Shown here: one piece after another, positions 44,565 to 53,441 of the stretch
Layout: every line of letters starts with the position of its first letter
Position numbering within the stretch: position 1 is the first letter of the stretch
Source: CAZNPU01 sp964575335
Lineage (GTDB): Bacteria; Planctomycetota; Phycisphaerae; Phycisphaerales; SM1A02
Reading direction: 5' to 3'
DNA: 64,000 nucleotides
Assembly (NCBI GenBank): GCA_964575335.1
Contig: CAZNPU010000015.1
Coordinates: forward strand, 1 to 64,000
The notes under the pieces: generated by a model
Databases searched by the model: none
Seen by the model: only the letters and a program-made list of their open reading frames with translations
What the model was told of the DNA's origin: nothing
Position numbers and translations under genes: made by a program

Positions 44565-44912
44565 TTAGCCTTGCACGTCAATCGAGCGGCCGAGCTGAAT
44601 CGCTACAGCAGCCTCAACGCGATCAGCCGCTCGAGTGTAAAGCTGCAGCACGTTGGCCGGAGCAGCGGTTGTAGCACGCGTAGGCGCAGGCACGCCGTCG
44701 AAATCAACCGGTTTGGACACTGTGGCAGCAACAAGCGAGCGCGCGTTATGTGTGGAATGGTACGTGTCGGGCTTTGCGATCGGTTGAGGAACGCTCGCTG
44801 CGGTCGACGATCTGATCGCCACGGCCTGGGGCTTCAGACCATAGGCTTTGGCAATCTGCGGCGGCAACATGCCGGGGGTATACGTCGTGCCCGATGGACC
44901 AGTGATGTGCAT
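44565..44912 (-). CDS. Hypothetical protein, small
   Basis: 115 residues: N-terminal MHITGPSGTTYTPGMLPPQIAKAYGLKPQAVAI, a Pro/Thr/Ala-rich linker, and a C-terminal helix ANVLQLYTRAADRVEAAVAIQLGRSIDVQG. The layout (flexible first half, helix at the end) is reminiscent of FlgM-type anti-sigma factors, but I do not see a decisive match and no flagellar genes are nearby. No strong ribosome binding site. Lies downstream of the ECF sigma/anti-sigma pair on the same strand. Confidence 0.42.
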   Translation of the reverse strand: MHITGPSGTTYTPGMLPPQIAKAYGLKPQAVAIRSSTAASVPQPIAKPDTYHSTHNARSLVAATVSKPVDFDGVPAPTRATTAAPANVLQLYTRAADRVEAAVAIQLGRSIDVQG

Positions 44913-45117
44913 GCGGGAAATCTACTGCGTTTTCATCAGGAAACAAGGCCGGCAATTATCAGGACGTCATGCCGGCATGTACGGCATTGCCTTGCATCGA
45001 CGTGTTGCACGCAAAGTCTTTACAGGACCGTTCACATTCAACTGCTTCGCGCAAAACCGGCGCAATGTGTCGCACACTTTTCGCCGCACTGCACAGGTTA
45101 TCCACATCGATCCTGAT

Positions 45118-46149
45118 TTACAGATGCGATGCGGAATCGCCGCGAGTGCTTAGGCTCTCAATTTCCCGCGACAGATTGAGCCGCGCTACCGTGTTGTGCA
45201 GCAGACGAAGATCATCCAAACTGACCGGGCCGTTCACGATGCGAAACAGCACCGATTCAGCCGCCAGGACAGCCGGCCGATCCGACGGAGCCAGTCGTTC
45301 GCTTGCTTCGGCCAGCCGCTCGAGCACCGAGTCGTACTCAGCGATCTGGCGAATGCGCTCCACATCAGCGAAGCTTTCGAGATTGGCCTGTTCCAGCATT
45401 TCCAGAAGCATGGAGGCGGTGTAAAGCGTTTGTGAATCGTCAGCCGACAGTTTCGTGCGACGATTGATCTCCTCCAGCACGCTGTGCTGCGTTTTTGCCA
45501 GTTGTTCATCAATGGCTTTTGCGGTCGCAGCATCGAGCGCAGGAGCGTTTGCCGAACCGGAATCCAGACGCAACACAACAGCGGCCGGTCCGCCCATGGT
45601 TGTGCGGCCGGATCGAAGCTGCGACAGCGCATCCTCAGGCAGGCTGCCTTCATAAGCCCACGACTTCAAGCCCACGCCAGCAGCCTGGTAAAACGTATTG
45701 TCCAGAACCGGATCAACACGAGATGAATAGCGCTCAAAAATATCGTCGCTTGCATCGCTGCTGCTGCTGTTGTTGTGGGCTGTCATCATCGGCGATGCAA
45801 TCTGTCGATCCAGCACCCAGATCGAAACGGCCAATACCAGGCATGCCGCAGCTGCCACCCAGCCCAGCCAGCTCGCCCAGCGATTGCCCGCAGCGTGGAA
45901 TGCCGCGGCATAAACAGTGCGGCGCATGACCGCTTCTTCAAAACCGCTCGGCAGGCCAACCGGCCACAGCGATCGTTGAGCGTCCAGCGCGACCAGTTCG
46001 TTCACCGCCTCGGCTTCATCAATCAACGCGCGGCAGGCGGAGCATTCAGCCAGATGACGCTCAGCCTGATGCCGCAGCTCCGCATCCAGTTGATCGTCGA
46101 TCAGCCCCGAAAGCATCGCCTTGATATCAGTGCAGTCGAAGGTGCTCAT
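45118..46149 (-). CDS. Membrane anti-sigma factor with zinc-binding (ZAS) domain
   Basis: 343 residues. The N-terminal ZAS domain shows the H-x3-C-x2-C motif in HQAERHLAECSACR, used to bind ECF sigma factors. One membrane helix (WASWLGWVAAAACLVLAVSIWVL) at about 110-135 separates it from an extracytoplasmic part of some 200 residues, mostly helical (INRRTKLSADDSQTLYTASMLLEMLEQANLESF...), without recognised sensor domain. ATG at 46149 is preferred because the longer frame encodes an unlikely leader. Encoded directly after the ECF sigma gene, so these two are cognate partners. Confidence 0.88.
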   Translation of the reverse strand: MSTFDCTDIKAMLSGLIDDQLDAELRHQAERHLAECSACRALIDEAEAVNELVALDAQRSLWPVGLPSGFEEAVMRRTVYAAAFHAAGNRWASWLGWVAAAACLVLAVSIWVLDRQIASPMMTAHNNSSSSDASDDIFERYSSRVDPVLDNTFYQAAGVGLKSWAYEGSLPEDALSQLRSGRTTMGGPAAVVLRLDSGSANAPALDAATAKAIDEQLAKTQHSVLEEINRRTKLSADDSQTLYTASMLLEMLEQANLESFADVERIRQIAEYDSVLERLAEASERLAPSDRPAVLAAESVLFRIVNGPVSLDDLRLLHNTVARLNLSREIESLSTRGDSASHL

Positions 46150-46259
46150 GAGCAGAAACCCAGAATCCAAAAGGCTTGTTGGTGGATAGATGAACGGCTG
46201 AATGATTGCATGAATGAACAACCAGTGAATCGGCTGGGATCGAAACGATCATGTGCGGA

Positions 46260-46832
46260 TCACGCCTGCTTGTACTTGCGGAATTCAAACACCAGCGGTT
46301 CGTCCTCAGCATGTTTGAGATCGCGCTTCATTTCTTCCATCAGCGCAGCGCGGGCACGATTGAGCCGGCTCATCACCGTGCCCACGGGCACGTCCAGATG
46401 AGCAGCGATTTCTTCATAGCTCAATTGTTCATGTGCGCGAAGCATCAGGATGGCCCGTTTGGATTCATCCAGCCGATCCATCGCTGCTCGAACGCGGTCC
46501 AGGCGTTCCTGCACATCGCTGTGCCGCTCTGATCCAAAGGGGCCGCCTGACGTTTGCATTGCCGGATCGTTGGAGAACTCCGGCAGCGCTCCGGGGCGGC
46601 GAGTCCGCTTGAGCGCATTGATCGAAAGATTCGTCACCACGCGCCGCAGCCAGCTCGGATAGGCCACTTCACCAGCATCGGGCGGGTTGCTCCACAGCTT
46701 GACGAACGCTTCCTGGACGATTTCTTCAGCGCGGTGGCGATCGCGGCAGATGCCGGTACTGAGTGCAATAAGCCGCGGCCCCAGTTCACGCATCCAGCGT
46801 TTCAAGGTTTGCTCGGTCATCTTGTGTGACAC
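46260..46832 (-). CDS. ECF-family RNA polymerase sigma factor
   Basis: 190 residues. Region 2: CRDRHRAEEIVQEAFVKLWSNP and PSWLRRVVTNLSINALKR. Region 4: DRLDESKRAILMLRAHEQLSYEEIAAHLDVPVGTVMSRLNRARAAL. The GTG at 46832 has GGAG at good distance; ATG at 46820 is an alternative. Activated when the following anti-sigma factor releases it; its regulon cannot be seen here. Confidence 0.94.
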   Translation of the reverse strand: MSHKMTEQTLKRWMRELGPRLIALSTGICRDRHRAEEIVQEAFVKLWSNPPDAGEVAYPSWLRRVVTNLSINALKRTRRPGALPEFSNDPAMQTSGGPFGSERHSDVQERLDRVRAAMDRLDESKRAILMLRAHEQLSYEEIAAHLDVPVGTVMSRLNRARAALMEEMKRDLKHAEDEPLVFEFRKYKQA

Positions 46833-47027
46833 GGCTCAGGCTCCGTCGCTGCAGCGAAACGCATGCAGGATTCCTGCCCAGGACAAGCCTGCGTGCAGGC
46901 ATGCTGCATGGGCAGCTATTCGGAAAGACAGGCTCGCTGGGGCATATATTCCATGAATTTCGCCCACATGGAGCTTCCAAGCCGCCTGCAAGCGCCGGTA
47001 CGTTCGCTTGCGATTGCGGCAAATGGG

Positions 47028-48224
47028 CTACTGCTCTTCTTTCCCAAATTCCCCAACTGCCGCATTCATGGGGCGGTAGTCTTCATTCAGTTCGGGATCG
47101 AGGTCCGTAACCTGCGGGGCCATGATTCGGCCGGGGATGGAATCGAGCTTTTCGCGCTGCTGCGCCAACTCCGGCGACCACCAGAGATTGGCTTCCACAT
47201 ACAGTCCGTTTGGCGCAGCAGCTTCATCCAGAACGACCATCCTGCGATTTTCGCCTTTCTGCCAGGTGATGAGATTCTGGCCAAAGACATTGCTCTGGCC
47301 GGGATTGAATCGAGGATCGGTCTGCTCGCTGAGGACCGCAACAGCACAATCCCGCGGCCGCACGATCGTGCTGCGGCGCACCACGCCATTGTCGGAATTG
47401 ACAAAGGCAACGGCGCAGGGACTGCTGATGATCAGGCATCGGTTGACCTGCACGTTGACAGCTTCAAAGTGTGTGCCGGGCTTGGCGTCCTTTGCCGGCG
47501 GGCGGCGGAATTCATTCAGATCGCTCGCACCGCCGACGCAGATCGCGCGTTCGCCGGCTCGTTCAAAATGACAACCATCAATCGATACGCGCATGCTGCC
47601 TGCGCGAACGCGCACCCCGTTGAACTGGCTGTGTTCTTCAAGCCCGACGAATCGGCAGTCTTCGATCACTGCATCTTCGCACGCCACAAGCTCAACAGCC
47701 GATCCGCCCCAGCCTTCGATGGAGCACTGCTCGATGGTGATGTGGTTGATGTTCATCAGCGCAATGGCATGTCGCTGACCGCGCGGGCCGATGCGGGTGA
47801 TGCGCACGTTGCGGATTTGGATGTTGACATCAGGCTGCTGCGGGTTGTAGTCGCTGCTGCCGATGGTGATGCCGCTGATTGTTCCGCCTGTGATGATCAG
47901 ATCGCGGATCACCAGATGTGAAGCGCGAGTGATGCGTATCGCCTCGCGTTCCGCCACGATTTCAGCCGGCCGGGCTGGATCGACGCTTCGGATGACGATC
48001 GGCTGATCGGGTGTGCCGACAAGGCTCTCGAAGGCAGCGGGGCGGTGGCGTCCGGGCATCAGGATGATTTCATCGCCCGGCCGAATGCGTGAGGCAAGCT
48101 GCTGCCAGTCGCCCCCCGGGCTGATCAAATGCTGCCGTTGCGCCAAGGCAGGCAGGCATGTCGCGCCCAGAGTCAGAAGTCCGATGACAAGCGAAATCCA
48201 ACAGCGATTGCGGCGCACGGGCAT
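47028..48224 (-). CDS. Secreted right-handed parallel beta-helix protein
   Basis: 398 residues. Signal peptide at about 1-28 (CWISLVIGLLTLGATCLPALA). Successive strands follow the parallel beta-helix pattern (VIRDLIITGGTISGITIGS, ITIEQCSIEGWGGSAVELVACEDAVIEDCRFVGL, VSIDGCHFERAGERAICVGG, CLIISSPCAVAFVNSDNGVVRRSTIV), as in pectate lyase-like and NosD-like folds. No catalytic residues can be named. Starts eight bases after manA on the same strand, so both are probably one transcript; a polysaccharide-related role is plausible but unproven. Confidence 0.87.
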   Translation of the reverse strand: MPVRRNRCWISLVIGLLTLGATCLPALAQRQHLISPGGDWQQLASRIRPGDEIILMPGRHRPAAFESLVGTPDQPIVIRSVDPARPAEIVAEREAIRITRASHLVIRDLIITGGTISGITIGSSDYNPQQPDVNIQIRNVRITRIGPRGQRHAIALMNINHITIEQCSIEGWGGSAVELVACEDAVIEDCRFVGLEEHSQFNGVRVRAGSMRVSIDGCHFERAGERAICVGGASDLNEFRRPPAKDAKPGTHFEAVNVQVNRCLIISSPCAVAFVNSDNGVVRRSTIVRPRDCAVAVLSEQTDPRFNPGQSNVFGQNLITWQKGENRRMVVLDEAAAPNGLYVEANLWWSPELAQQREKLDSIPGRIMAPQVTDLDPELNEDYRPMNAAVGEFGKEEQ

Positions 48225-48231
48225 GAACCTT

Positions 48232-49254
48232 TCAGGCCAGCATGCCTTTCAAGGGTGAAGGCAGCGTCACACGCAGCACCCACGCGCCCTGTTCAAGCGT
48301 CATGGTGGCGTCGTTGAGCGCAGCGGGAATCAGTACGGTAGCGCCAGGGGACAATTCCAGCATCGACTGACCGCTGGAAGTGCGAATCCGGCCCCGGCCC
48401 TCGAGCATCATCCAAACCTCAGGCAAATTGTTGGTCACGAGAGTGAAATCGGCATCTTCCAGTGCATCGACGCGTTCAAGCTCGAAATGTTCCGAGGTAA
48501 CCAGGGGAGTAGTCCGCAAGCGCCGACTTTCGATCGGGCTGGAGAAGTTATGCGGGTCATGCGGGCATGGTCCAAAGTCAATGCACTGCAGGGCCTGCTG
48601 AATGTGCAACTCACGCCCGGGTTCGTTGCGACCCCAGTCATACACGCGAAACGTTGTGTCGCTGGGCGTCTGGATTTCCGCTACGACAATTCCCGCTCCC
48701 AGTGCGTGACATGTTCCGCTGGGCAGATAATGACAATCGCCTCGCTGCACCGGCACAGCAACCAGATCGTTCACAACCTCGCCGGTGGTGATGTGCTCGG
48801 CAAACTGTTCACGAGTGACGCCCGGCCGCAGCCCCTTGTAAATGACCGCACCCGGCTCAGCATGCACCACCACCCACGCTTCCGATTTGACGTGCGCTTC
48901 GGGGTGCTCTTGGGCGTAGGCGGGACTGGGATGAACCTGCACGGAAAGGTTCTGCTGCGCATCCAGATACTTGATGAGCAAAGGGAATCCGCCATCGTCA
49001 GTTGGTGCAGCGACGCCCATAATTATGTTTGGCTCGTGCTGCACTGCCTGGCGCAAGGTCATCCCCGCCAGCTCGCCGTTGGCAATCGTGGAGCGACCCT
49101 CAGGTACTGAATCGGGCAAGTCGGCCAATTCCCAGGACTCGCCGATGAGTACGCCCGGCGGCAACCGTTTGCCAAGCGCGGCCAATGCTCGCCCGCCCCA
49201 CACCTTGGGTTTCAAGATGGGATTCATTAACAGTGGATATGGATATGGTTTCAT
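48232..49254 (-). CDS. manA: Mannose-6-phosphate isomerase (class I, short bacterial type)
   Basis: 340 residues; interconverts mannose 6-phosphate and fructose 6-phosphate, feeding mannose into glycolysis or GDP-mannose synthesis. Family features: LMNPILKPKVWGGRALAALGK at the N-terminus, IGESWELAD, the zinc-site segment LIKYLDAQQNLSVQVHPSP and EAWVVVHAEPGAVIYKGL, DCHYLPSGTCHALGAGIVVAEIQTPSDTTFRVYDWGR. Start chosen at the Met of MKPYPYPLLMNPILKPKVWGG, with GGGGTG upstream. Forms an operon with the beta-helix gene. Confidence 0.93.
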   Translation of the reverse strand: MKPYPYPLLMNPILKPKVWGGRALAALGKRLPPGVLIGESWELADLPDSVPEGRSTIANGELAGMTLRQAVQHEPNIIMGVAAPTDDGGFPLLIKYLDAQQNLSVQVHPSPAYAQEHPEAHVKSEAWVVVHAEPGAVIYKGLRPGVTREQFAEHITTGEVVNDLVAVPVQRGDCHYLPSGTCHALGAGIVVAEIQTPSDTTFRVYDWGRNEPGRELHIQQALQCIDFGPCPHDPHNFSSPIESRRLRTTPLVTSEHFELERVDALEDADFTLVTNNLPEVWMMLEGRGRIRTSSGQSMLELSPGATVLIPAALNDATMTLEQGAWVLRVTLPSPLKGMLA

Positions 49255-49410
49255 GTTCACCCCAGCCCGGGTGGCAATAACAATCCGAGCATTATCGGCC
49301 AATTTGACTGAAATATCCAATGGACGTGATCAGTCGGCAAAGTTCTAGACTTATTTGAGTCGCCCAAACAAAGCGCTGGAATCTCAAAGCGCTGGAACGG
49401 AGTTGCCGTT

Positions 49411-49797
49411 ATGACCACGCATCTGGGTGTAGTGCCACGCGTGTCGCATCTTGCTGCGTTAGCGTCACTTGCAGTTGGGTTTGCACTGTGCAGCAGCGCT
49501 GAAGCGCGACAAGTTGTGATCGATATGCCGCCGCCGACTGCGCCGGCAGAAGAGGCTCCCAGCGTCCTTGAAGAAATGCCGCAAGCGGATGCTGAGGTTG
49601 GCGAACTTGCGCTGCAGCGTTACCGATACGCCCGAAATCCGCCGTTGTACACAGACGACCTCGTGCCGTTTTATCCGGGGATCCGCGCCATTCCTTCCTA
49701 CTGGTGGTTTTGGCCGGGTCATCGCTTTAGCTTCGGTTTTCCGGTCTGGTGGGGCCGGCCGATTATCGTAAAGCCGGTGCCGCGGCACATGAGATGA
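49411..49797 (+). CDS. Hypothetical secreted protein
   Basis: 128 residues. Signal peptide ending near SSAEARQ, a Pro/Glu-rich middle and an aromatic C-terminal part (RYRYARNPPLYTDDLVPFYPGIRAIPSYWWFWPGHRFSFGFPVWWGRP). GGAG ten bases upstream of the ATG. Divergent from manA. The Trp/Tyr-rich end may bind glycans or membrane; no family recognised. Confidence 0.68.
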   Translation: MTTHLGVVPRVSHLAALASLAVGFALCSSAEARQVVIDMPPPTAPAEEAPSVLEEMPQADAEVGELALQRYRYARNPPLYTDDLVPFYPGIRAIPSYWWFWPGHRFSFGFPVWWGRPIIVKPVPRHMR

Positions 49798-49994
49798 TGG
49801 TTGCGGTAGCAGCGGCAGGTTTTGATTAAAAATTCAACGAGCGCTGATCGGCCGCAATTGTTGCGCATCAATGTGCTGTAACGCTCCTCGCCAGCGCTTT
49901 GGATTCAAAGTTGCTGCTCACTGTCTGTTGGCGGTCAAACATCTGACAGCGCTTCCGGGGCGCACTTCCGGGGGCGTGAGGCGATGGCGGTTAT

Positions 49995-50444
49995 TTGGCT
50001 TTCCAAGGCGGTTATCACTGCGGGAGGGATGGCCGCAGGCGTTTCATGGAGCTCCCTGAAAGCTTCATGGAGCTCAATGAAAGTTTCCTGGAGCTCAATG
50101 AAAGCTTCTTAGAGCTCCAAGAAAGTTTCCCGGAGCTCCAGGAAAGCTTCATGGAGTTCCGAGGACGCTTCATGGAGCTAAAGGGACCGAGGATGGAGTT
50201 CCAGGAAGAAATCTTGGAGCTCCATAAAAGCTTCTTGGAACTCCAGGAAGTATTCCGGGAGCTCCAGGAAGCGGTCCGAAAACGACATGAAAGCACACTC
50301 CAGCGCAATGGAGATGAGATGCAGGTCCAGCAAGCCGGTCGGGAGCCTCCCAGCCAACATGAAACTGCCTGCGGTGAGCAGCGCAAGACATGCAGCAAGA
50401 CGCGGCATTCAACGCTGCTCCAAGCTGCTCAATCCGTCAAATAG
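49995..50444 (+). CDS. Possible heptad-repeat protein over the 21-bp repeat array (plus-strand reading)
   Basis: Uninterrupted frame of 149 residues containing about twelve heptads of the type S-F-x-E-L-x-E (for example SFMELNE, SFLELQE), which would form an amphipathic helix with Phe and Leu on one face. The start is weak: TTG at 49995, or ATG at 50046 inside the first repeat, neither with a good ribosome binding site. A competing minus-strand frame exists (50178-50408), so coding status is uncertain. Confidence 0.35.
   Translation: MAFQGGYHCGRDGRRRFMELPESFMELNESFLELNESFLELQESFPELQESFMEFRGRFMELKGPRMEFQEEILELHKSFLELQEVFRELQEAVRKRHESTLQRNGDEMQVQQAGREPPSQHETACGEQRKTCSKTRHSTLLQAAQSVK
50043..50294. 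repeat. Tandem array of about twelve 21-bp palindromic units
   Basis: Units of exactly 21 bases run without insertions from 50043 to 50294. The consensus core is TTCCTGGAGCTCCAGGAA, a perfect palindrome, followed by three bases (often AGC). Units 1-5 and 9-11 are close to consensus; 6-8 and 12 are degenerate. Because the core is its own reverse complement, both strands encode similar F-L-E-L-Q-E heptads. The period equals two turns of B-DNA, so all palindrome centres face the same side of the helix. Confidence 0.95.
50178..50408 (-). CDS. Possible small secreted heptad protein (minus-strand reading of the array)
   Basis: 76 residues. The start MPRLAACLALLTAGSFMLAG looks like a signal peptide, and GGAG lies nine bases upstream of the ATG, a better initiation signal than the plus-strand frame has. 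The C-terminal half consists of F-L-E-L-x-E heptads, and translation ends at a TAG inside repeat unit 7. It would be divergent from ygfZ. Either strand, or neither, may be translated. Confidence 0.35.
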   Translation of the reverse strand: MPRLAACLALLTAGSFMLAGRLPTGLLDLHLISIALECAFMSFSDRFLELPEYFLEFQEAFMELQDFFLELHPRSL

Positions 50445-50459
50445 AGCCTAGGATGCTGT

Positions 50460-51728
50460 ATGCAGCACGATACGCCGTTGCGAACACAGCACGAGGCCTA
50501 CGCCAGATCGCTCTGGGACGCTCGATCACGCGAAAGTGCGACAAGCTACGAAACGCGGCCGGGCGCAGCTGTGGGTCAGTACATTGCGCCAAACGTTGTG
50601 TACATTCCCTACGGACCCGAGAACGATCACGACCATCCGCCCTGCAAACTGCTCGCCACTTTCGGCGATGTGGAACTGGAATATGCAGCCATCCGGCGCG
50701 GCGCGGGTCTGCTGGACAGCCCGCATCGCGGCACGCTGCTCATCACCGGCAACGCCGATGAGCGGCGCGACTTCCTCAACCGCATGATCACGCAGGAACT
50801 CAAGGGCCTTGCACCCGGTATCGCCCGGCAGGCGTTCTGGCTCAACCGCAAGGGACGCATCGAGGCGGATTTGCTGCTGGCGGAACTGGGCGACCGGATG
50901 ATCGTCGATCTCGACATTCATCAGGCCGGCTCCACGGTCAAAACGCTCAGCGACTTTCTCTTTGCTGAAGATGTCCAGATCAGTGACGCCAGCGATCAGT
51001 TCCATCACGTGGGCGTTCATGGCAAGCTGGCCAGCGAGGTTCTGGCAGCCGCATCGCATGCGCAGCAGTTTGCCATGGAGCCGCTGGAGGTGCGCACGGT
51101 CACCATCGACGGGGTTGAAGTGATCGTGATTCGGCGTGATCAGCTTGGCGAAGTTGGCTATGAACTCATCATGCCGCGTGAACATGCGCCGCTGGTGTGG
51201 GAGTTTCTGGTCGCCACGGATCACGTGGTGGGTCAGGACAAGCGCCGTGTGCGGCCGATTGGCTGGTATGCGTACAACATCGCCCGCATCGAAGCGGGGA
51301 CGCCGCTGTTCAATGTTGACTTCGGCGTTACCAACCTGCCTCACGAAACGGGCGTCCTCCGCGAGCGCGTCAGCTTCACCAAGGGGTGTTACCTCGGCCA
51401 GGAAATCGTCGCGCGCATGGAAAGCCTCGGCAAACCCAAGCAGGTGCTGGTTGGTTTGCGCATGCAGGGCGATCTGCTGCCGGTGGCTGGCGAGCAGGTC
51501 TTTGAGCGCAGTGAAGATGGTTCGGCAGGAGCTGAGATTGGCGCTGTGACTTCCAGCACGCTCAGTCCGATGCTTGGGGCAGTGCCGATCGCTTATGCAA
51601 TGATCCGAACCGCCAAGGCTGCAATGGGGTCAACCGTATTGGTGAGCGCCGAGGGCGACCAGTGCGAAGCGACCATTGTTCCACTTCAATTCTGGCCCGC
51701 CAAAGCGGAGCCGGCTCACACTCCGTAA
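50460..51728 (+). CDS. ygfZ: Folate-binding protein of the YgfZ/GcvT family
   Basis: 422 residues. Shows the hallmark KGCYLGQEIVARMESLGKPKQVLVGL of YgfZ (K-G-C-Y-x-G-Q-E), after the GcvT-like part (GVHGKLASEVLAAA, LGEVGYELIMPREHAPLVWEFL, GWYAYNIARIEAGTPLFNVDFGVTNLPHETG). YgfZ (IBA57 in mitochondria) supports assembly or repair of certain iron-sulfur enzymes with tetrahydrofolate; the MiaB gene at the window end is a known client type. The N-terminal 40 residues are not conserved. The GcvT-like features here are more prominent than in the E. coli protein. Confidence 0.87.
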   Translation: MQHDTPLRTQHEAYARSLWDARSRESATSYETRPGAAVGQYIAPNVVYIPYGPENDHDHPPCKLLATFGDVELEYAAIRRGAGLLDSPHRGTLLITGNADERRDFLNRMITQELKGLAPGIARQAFWLNRKGRIEADLLLAELGDRMIVDLDIHQAGSTVKTLSDFLFAEDVQISDASDQFHHVGVHGKLASEVLAAASHAQQFAMEPLEVRTVTIDGVEVIVIRRDQLGEVGYELIMPREHAPLVWEFLVATDHVVGQDKRRVRPIGWYAYNIARIEAGTPLFNVDFGVTNLPHETGVLRERVSFTKGCYLGQEIVARMESLGKPKQVLVGLRMQGDLLPVAGEQVFERSEDGSAGAEIGAVTSSTLSPMLGAVPIAYAMIRTAKAAMGSTVLVSAEGDQCEATIVPLQFWPAKAEPAHTP

Positions 51729-51765
51729 CTGAAACTGCAGGCATTTGAAGTTGTTCTTGTCATCA

Positions 51766-51933
51766 ATGATATTGAAGCAGTGCATTGGTCTTGCAACCCA
51801 GGATGTGAGGCCGTTGACGTATGCCGACAATGCTCGATTCGAACTGGTGCTGTTTATCGCAGCCGTGATGCTGACGCTGTGCCTGATCGGGCTGTTCGCT
51901 TACATATTCACCCGCAAGGAAGAAGACCAGTGA
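51766..51933 (+). CDS. Possible small membrane protein
   Basis: 55 residues with one clear membrane helix (FELVLFIAAVMLTLCLIGLFAYIF) and a charged end TRKEEDQ, similar in style to small cytochrome-oxidase-like subunits. The ATG has no evident ribosome binding site, and a TTG at 51745 would extend it. Lies 37 bases after ygfZ. Weakly supported. Confidence 0.35.
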   Translation: MILKQCIGLATQDVRPLTYADNARFELVLFIAAVMLTLCLIGLFAYIFTRKEEDQ

Positions 51934-52061
51934 TTGCCGGTGCATGCTGCTGCGGCGGATGCTGTAGGCATCTGCATTGATCAGCAGGAAGCTATCATCT
52001 TCCGTACGTTGCAGGATGGATCGCTTCATCATCATGCTTGAATGCTCAAGTGAGCTGTCAC

Positions 52062-53387
52062 ATGATGGCGTTCTACAGTCGGCAGCAATGGATGAGACCT
52101 GATGTGAATGTCCAGTCGGGCCGCCAGGCGTCAACAATCATTGCCCGTCGTCTGAACGCGATACTGCGTCGGGTGATGGGGCGGGTGAGTCGCCGCCGCA
52201 TTCGCCTCAGGCCGCGCCCCTTCCGGATTGGTTCGCAGCACGAACTGCTGCGCCATTGGGAAGGCATCGTGTCGATCATGCTTCGGTACGGCGGGGCTTC
52301 GATGGACAATGCCGTCAAGCTGTATTTCGACGGCGATGAAGCGATGGAGGCGATCTGGAACGCGATTGACAGCGCCAGTCGCCGGGTCTGGGTTGAAACG
52401 TACATTCTGGAGGCTGATCGTGTTGGGAAGCGCACGATTGAGGCGCTTGCTGCCGCTGCAGCGCGGGGGTGCGAGGTCATTCTGCTTTATGATGCCGTCG
52501 GGTCTTCTCGCATAAGCGATTCGTTTCTGGAACCGCTGCGCGCAGCTGGTGGGCAGGTATATGCGTTCAATCCGCTGTGGCGATGGCAGCGCAAGATTCC
52601 GCTGCTGCGGCGCGATCATCGCAAGATCATCATCGTTGATGACGATGTGGGATTCTGCGGCGGCATGAACCTGTCGGAAGATTATGCGGGGCCGAAGTAC
52701 GGCAACGGGCGGTTCCGTGACTGTCACGCACAGTTGGCCGGGCCGTGCGTGCGCGATCTGGCAAGTGTATTTGCATCGTCGCTGCAGATCGCCACCGGCC
52801 GCAAGCCTGCGCTGGAAACAGTTACGCCCCAGCGGCGCGGCGAGCGGTTTGTGCAGGTGCTGGAGTCCAACGGCTGGCACGGGCGGCGAGACATCCAGCG
52901 GGCCTTGCGGCTGACTATTCGCCATGCAGCGCTGCACTGTTACATCACCACCCCGTACTTTCTCCCGCCCAAGCGGCTGGTCCGCGCGATCAATCGCGCA
53001 GCTAAGCGGGGGGTGGACGTGCGCATCCTCACCGCAGGTCAGTGCGATGTGCCCATGGTTCGCATTGCTGCCCAGCACATCTATGGCGTGTTCCTGCGCA
53101 ACAATGTGCGCATCTTCGAGATGTTCGACTCAACGCTGCACGCCAAAACCATGGCGATCGACGGTCTGTTCAGCACGGTCGGCTCATTCAATCTCGATAC
53201 ATGGTCGGACAAACGCAACCTCGAAGTGAAGGTGGCGATGGTCGATCCGCAAATCACCCAGCAGATTGAAGCAGAGTTCCTCGTCAGTGCAGCACGGGCG
53301 TGTGAAGTCACGCTTGACACATGGCAGCGGCGTTCGTTGTGGCGGCGCATTTTCCACTGGGCAGTCTACCAGTTGATGCAGCTGTGA
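52062..53387 (+). CDS. Phospholipase D family protein, cardiolipin synthase-like
   Basis: 441 residues with two HKD catalytic motifs: HRKIIIVDDDVGFCGGMNL and HAKTMAIDGLFSTVGSFNLD, each with the Lys two residues after His and the downstream Asp and GG/GS. Spacing and LYFDGDEAMEAIWNAIDSASRRVWVETYIL are typical of cardiolipin synthase ClsB, which joins phosphatidylglycerol with another phospholipid. There are no N-terminal membrane helices, fitting ClsB rather than ClsA. An Arg-rich N-terminus of about 70 residues precedes the domain; the true start may be the later ATG near 52278. Confidence 0.88.
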   Translation: MMAFYSRQQWMRPDVNVQSGRQASTIIARRLNAILRRVMGRVSRRRIRLRPRPFRIGSQHELLRHWEGIVSIMLRYGGASMDNAVKLYFDGDEAMEAIWNAIDSASRRVWVETYILEADRVGKRTIEALAAAAARGCEVILLYDAVGSSRISDSFLEPLRAAGGQVYAFNPLWRWQRKIPLLRRDHRKIIIVDDDVGFCGGMNLSEDYAGPKYGNGRFRDCHAQLAGPCVRDLASVFASSLQIATGRKPALETVTPQRRGERFVQVLESNGWHGRRDIQRALRLTIRHAALHCYITTPYFLPPKRLVRAINRAAKRGVDVRILTAGQCDVPMVRIAAQHIYGVFLRNNVRIFEMFDSTLHAKTMAIDGLFSTVGSFNLDTWSDKRNLEVKVAMVDPQITQQIEAEFLVSAARACEVTLDTWQRRSLWRRIFHWAVYQLMQL

Positions 53388-53441
53388 ACGATTGCGATCC
53401 GGCCGGTGCATGAAGTGCGCTGATGCCGCTAGGATGTGCGT

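Noticed and set aside
44565..44912. FlgM anti-sigma-28 factor
   Set aside because: Only the general layout is similar; there are no flagellar genes in the window and no decisive motif, so it is listed as hypothetical.
45098..45106. TTATCCACA, a perfect DnaA-box word
   Set aside because: A single copy without an AT-rich unwinding element, other boxes or dnaA/dnaN genes nearby; expected by chance.
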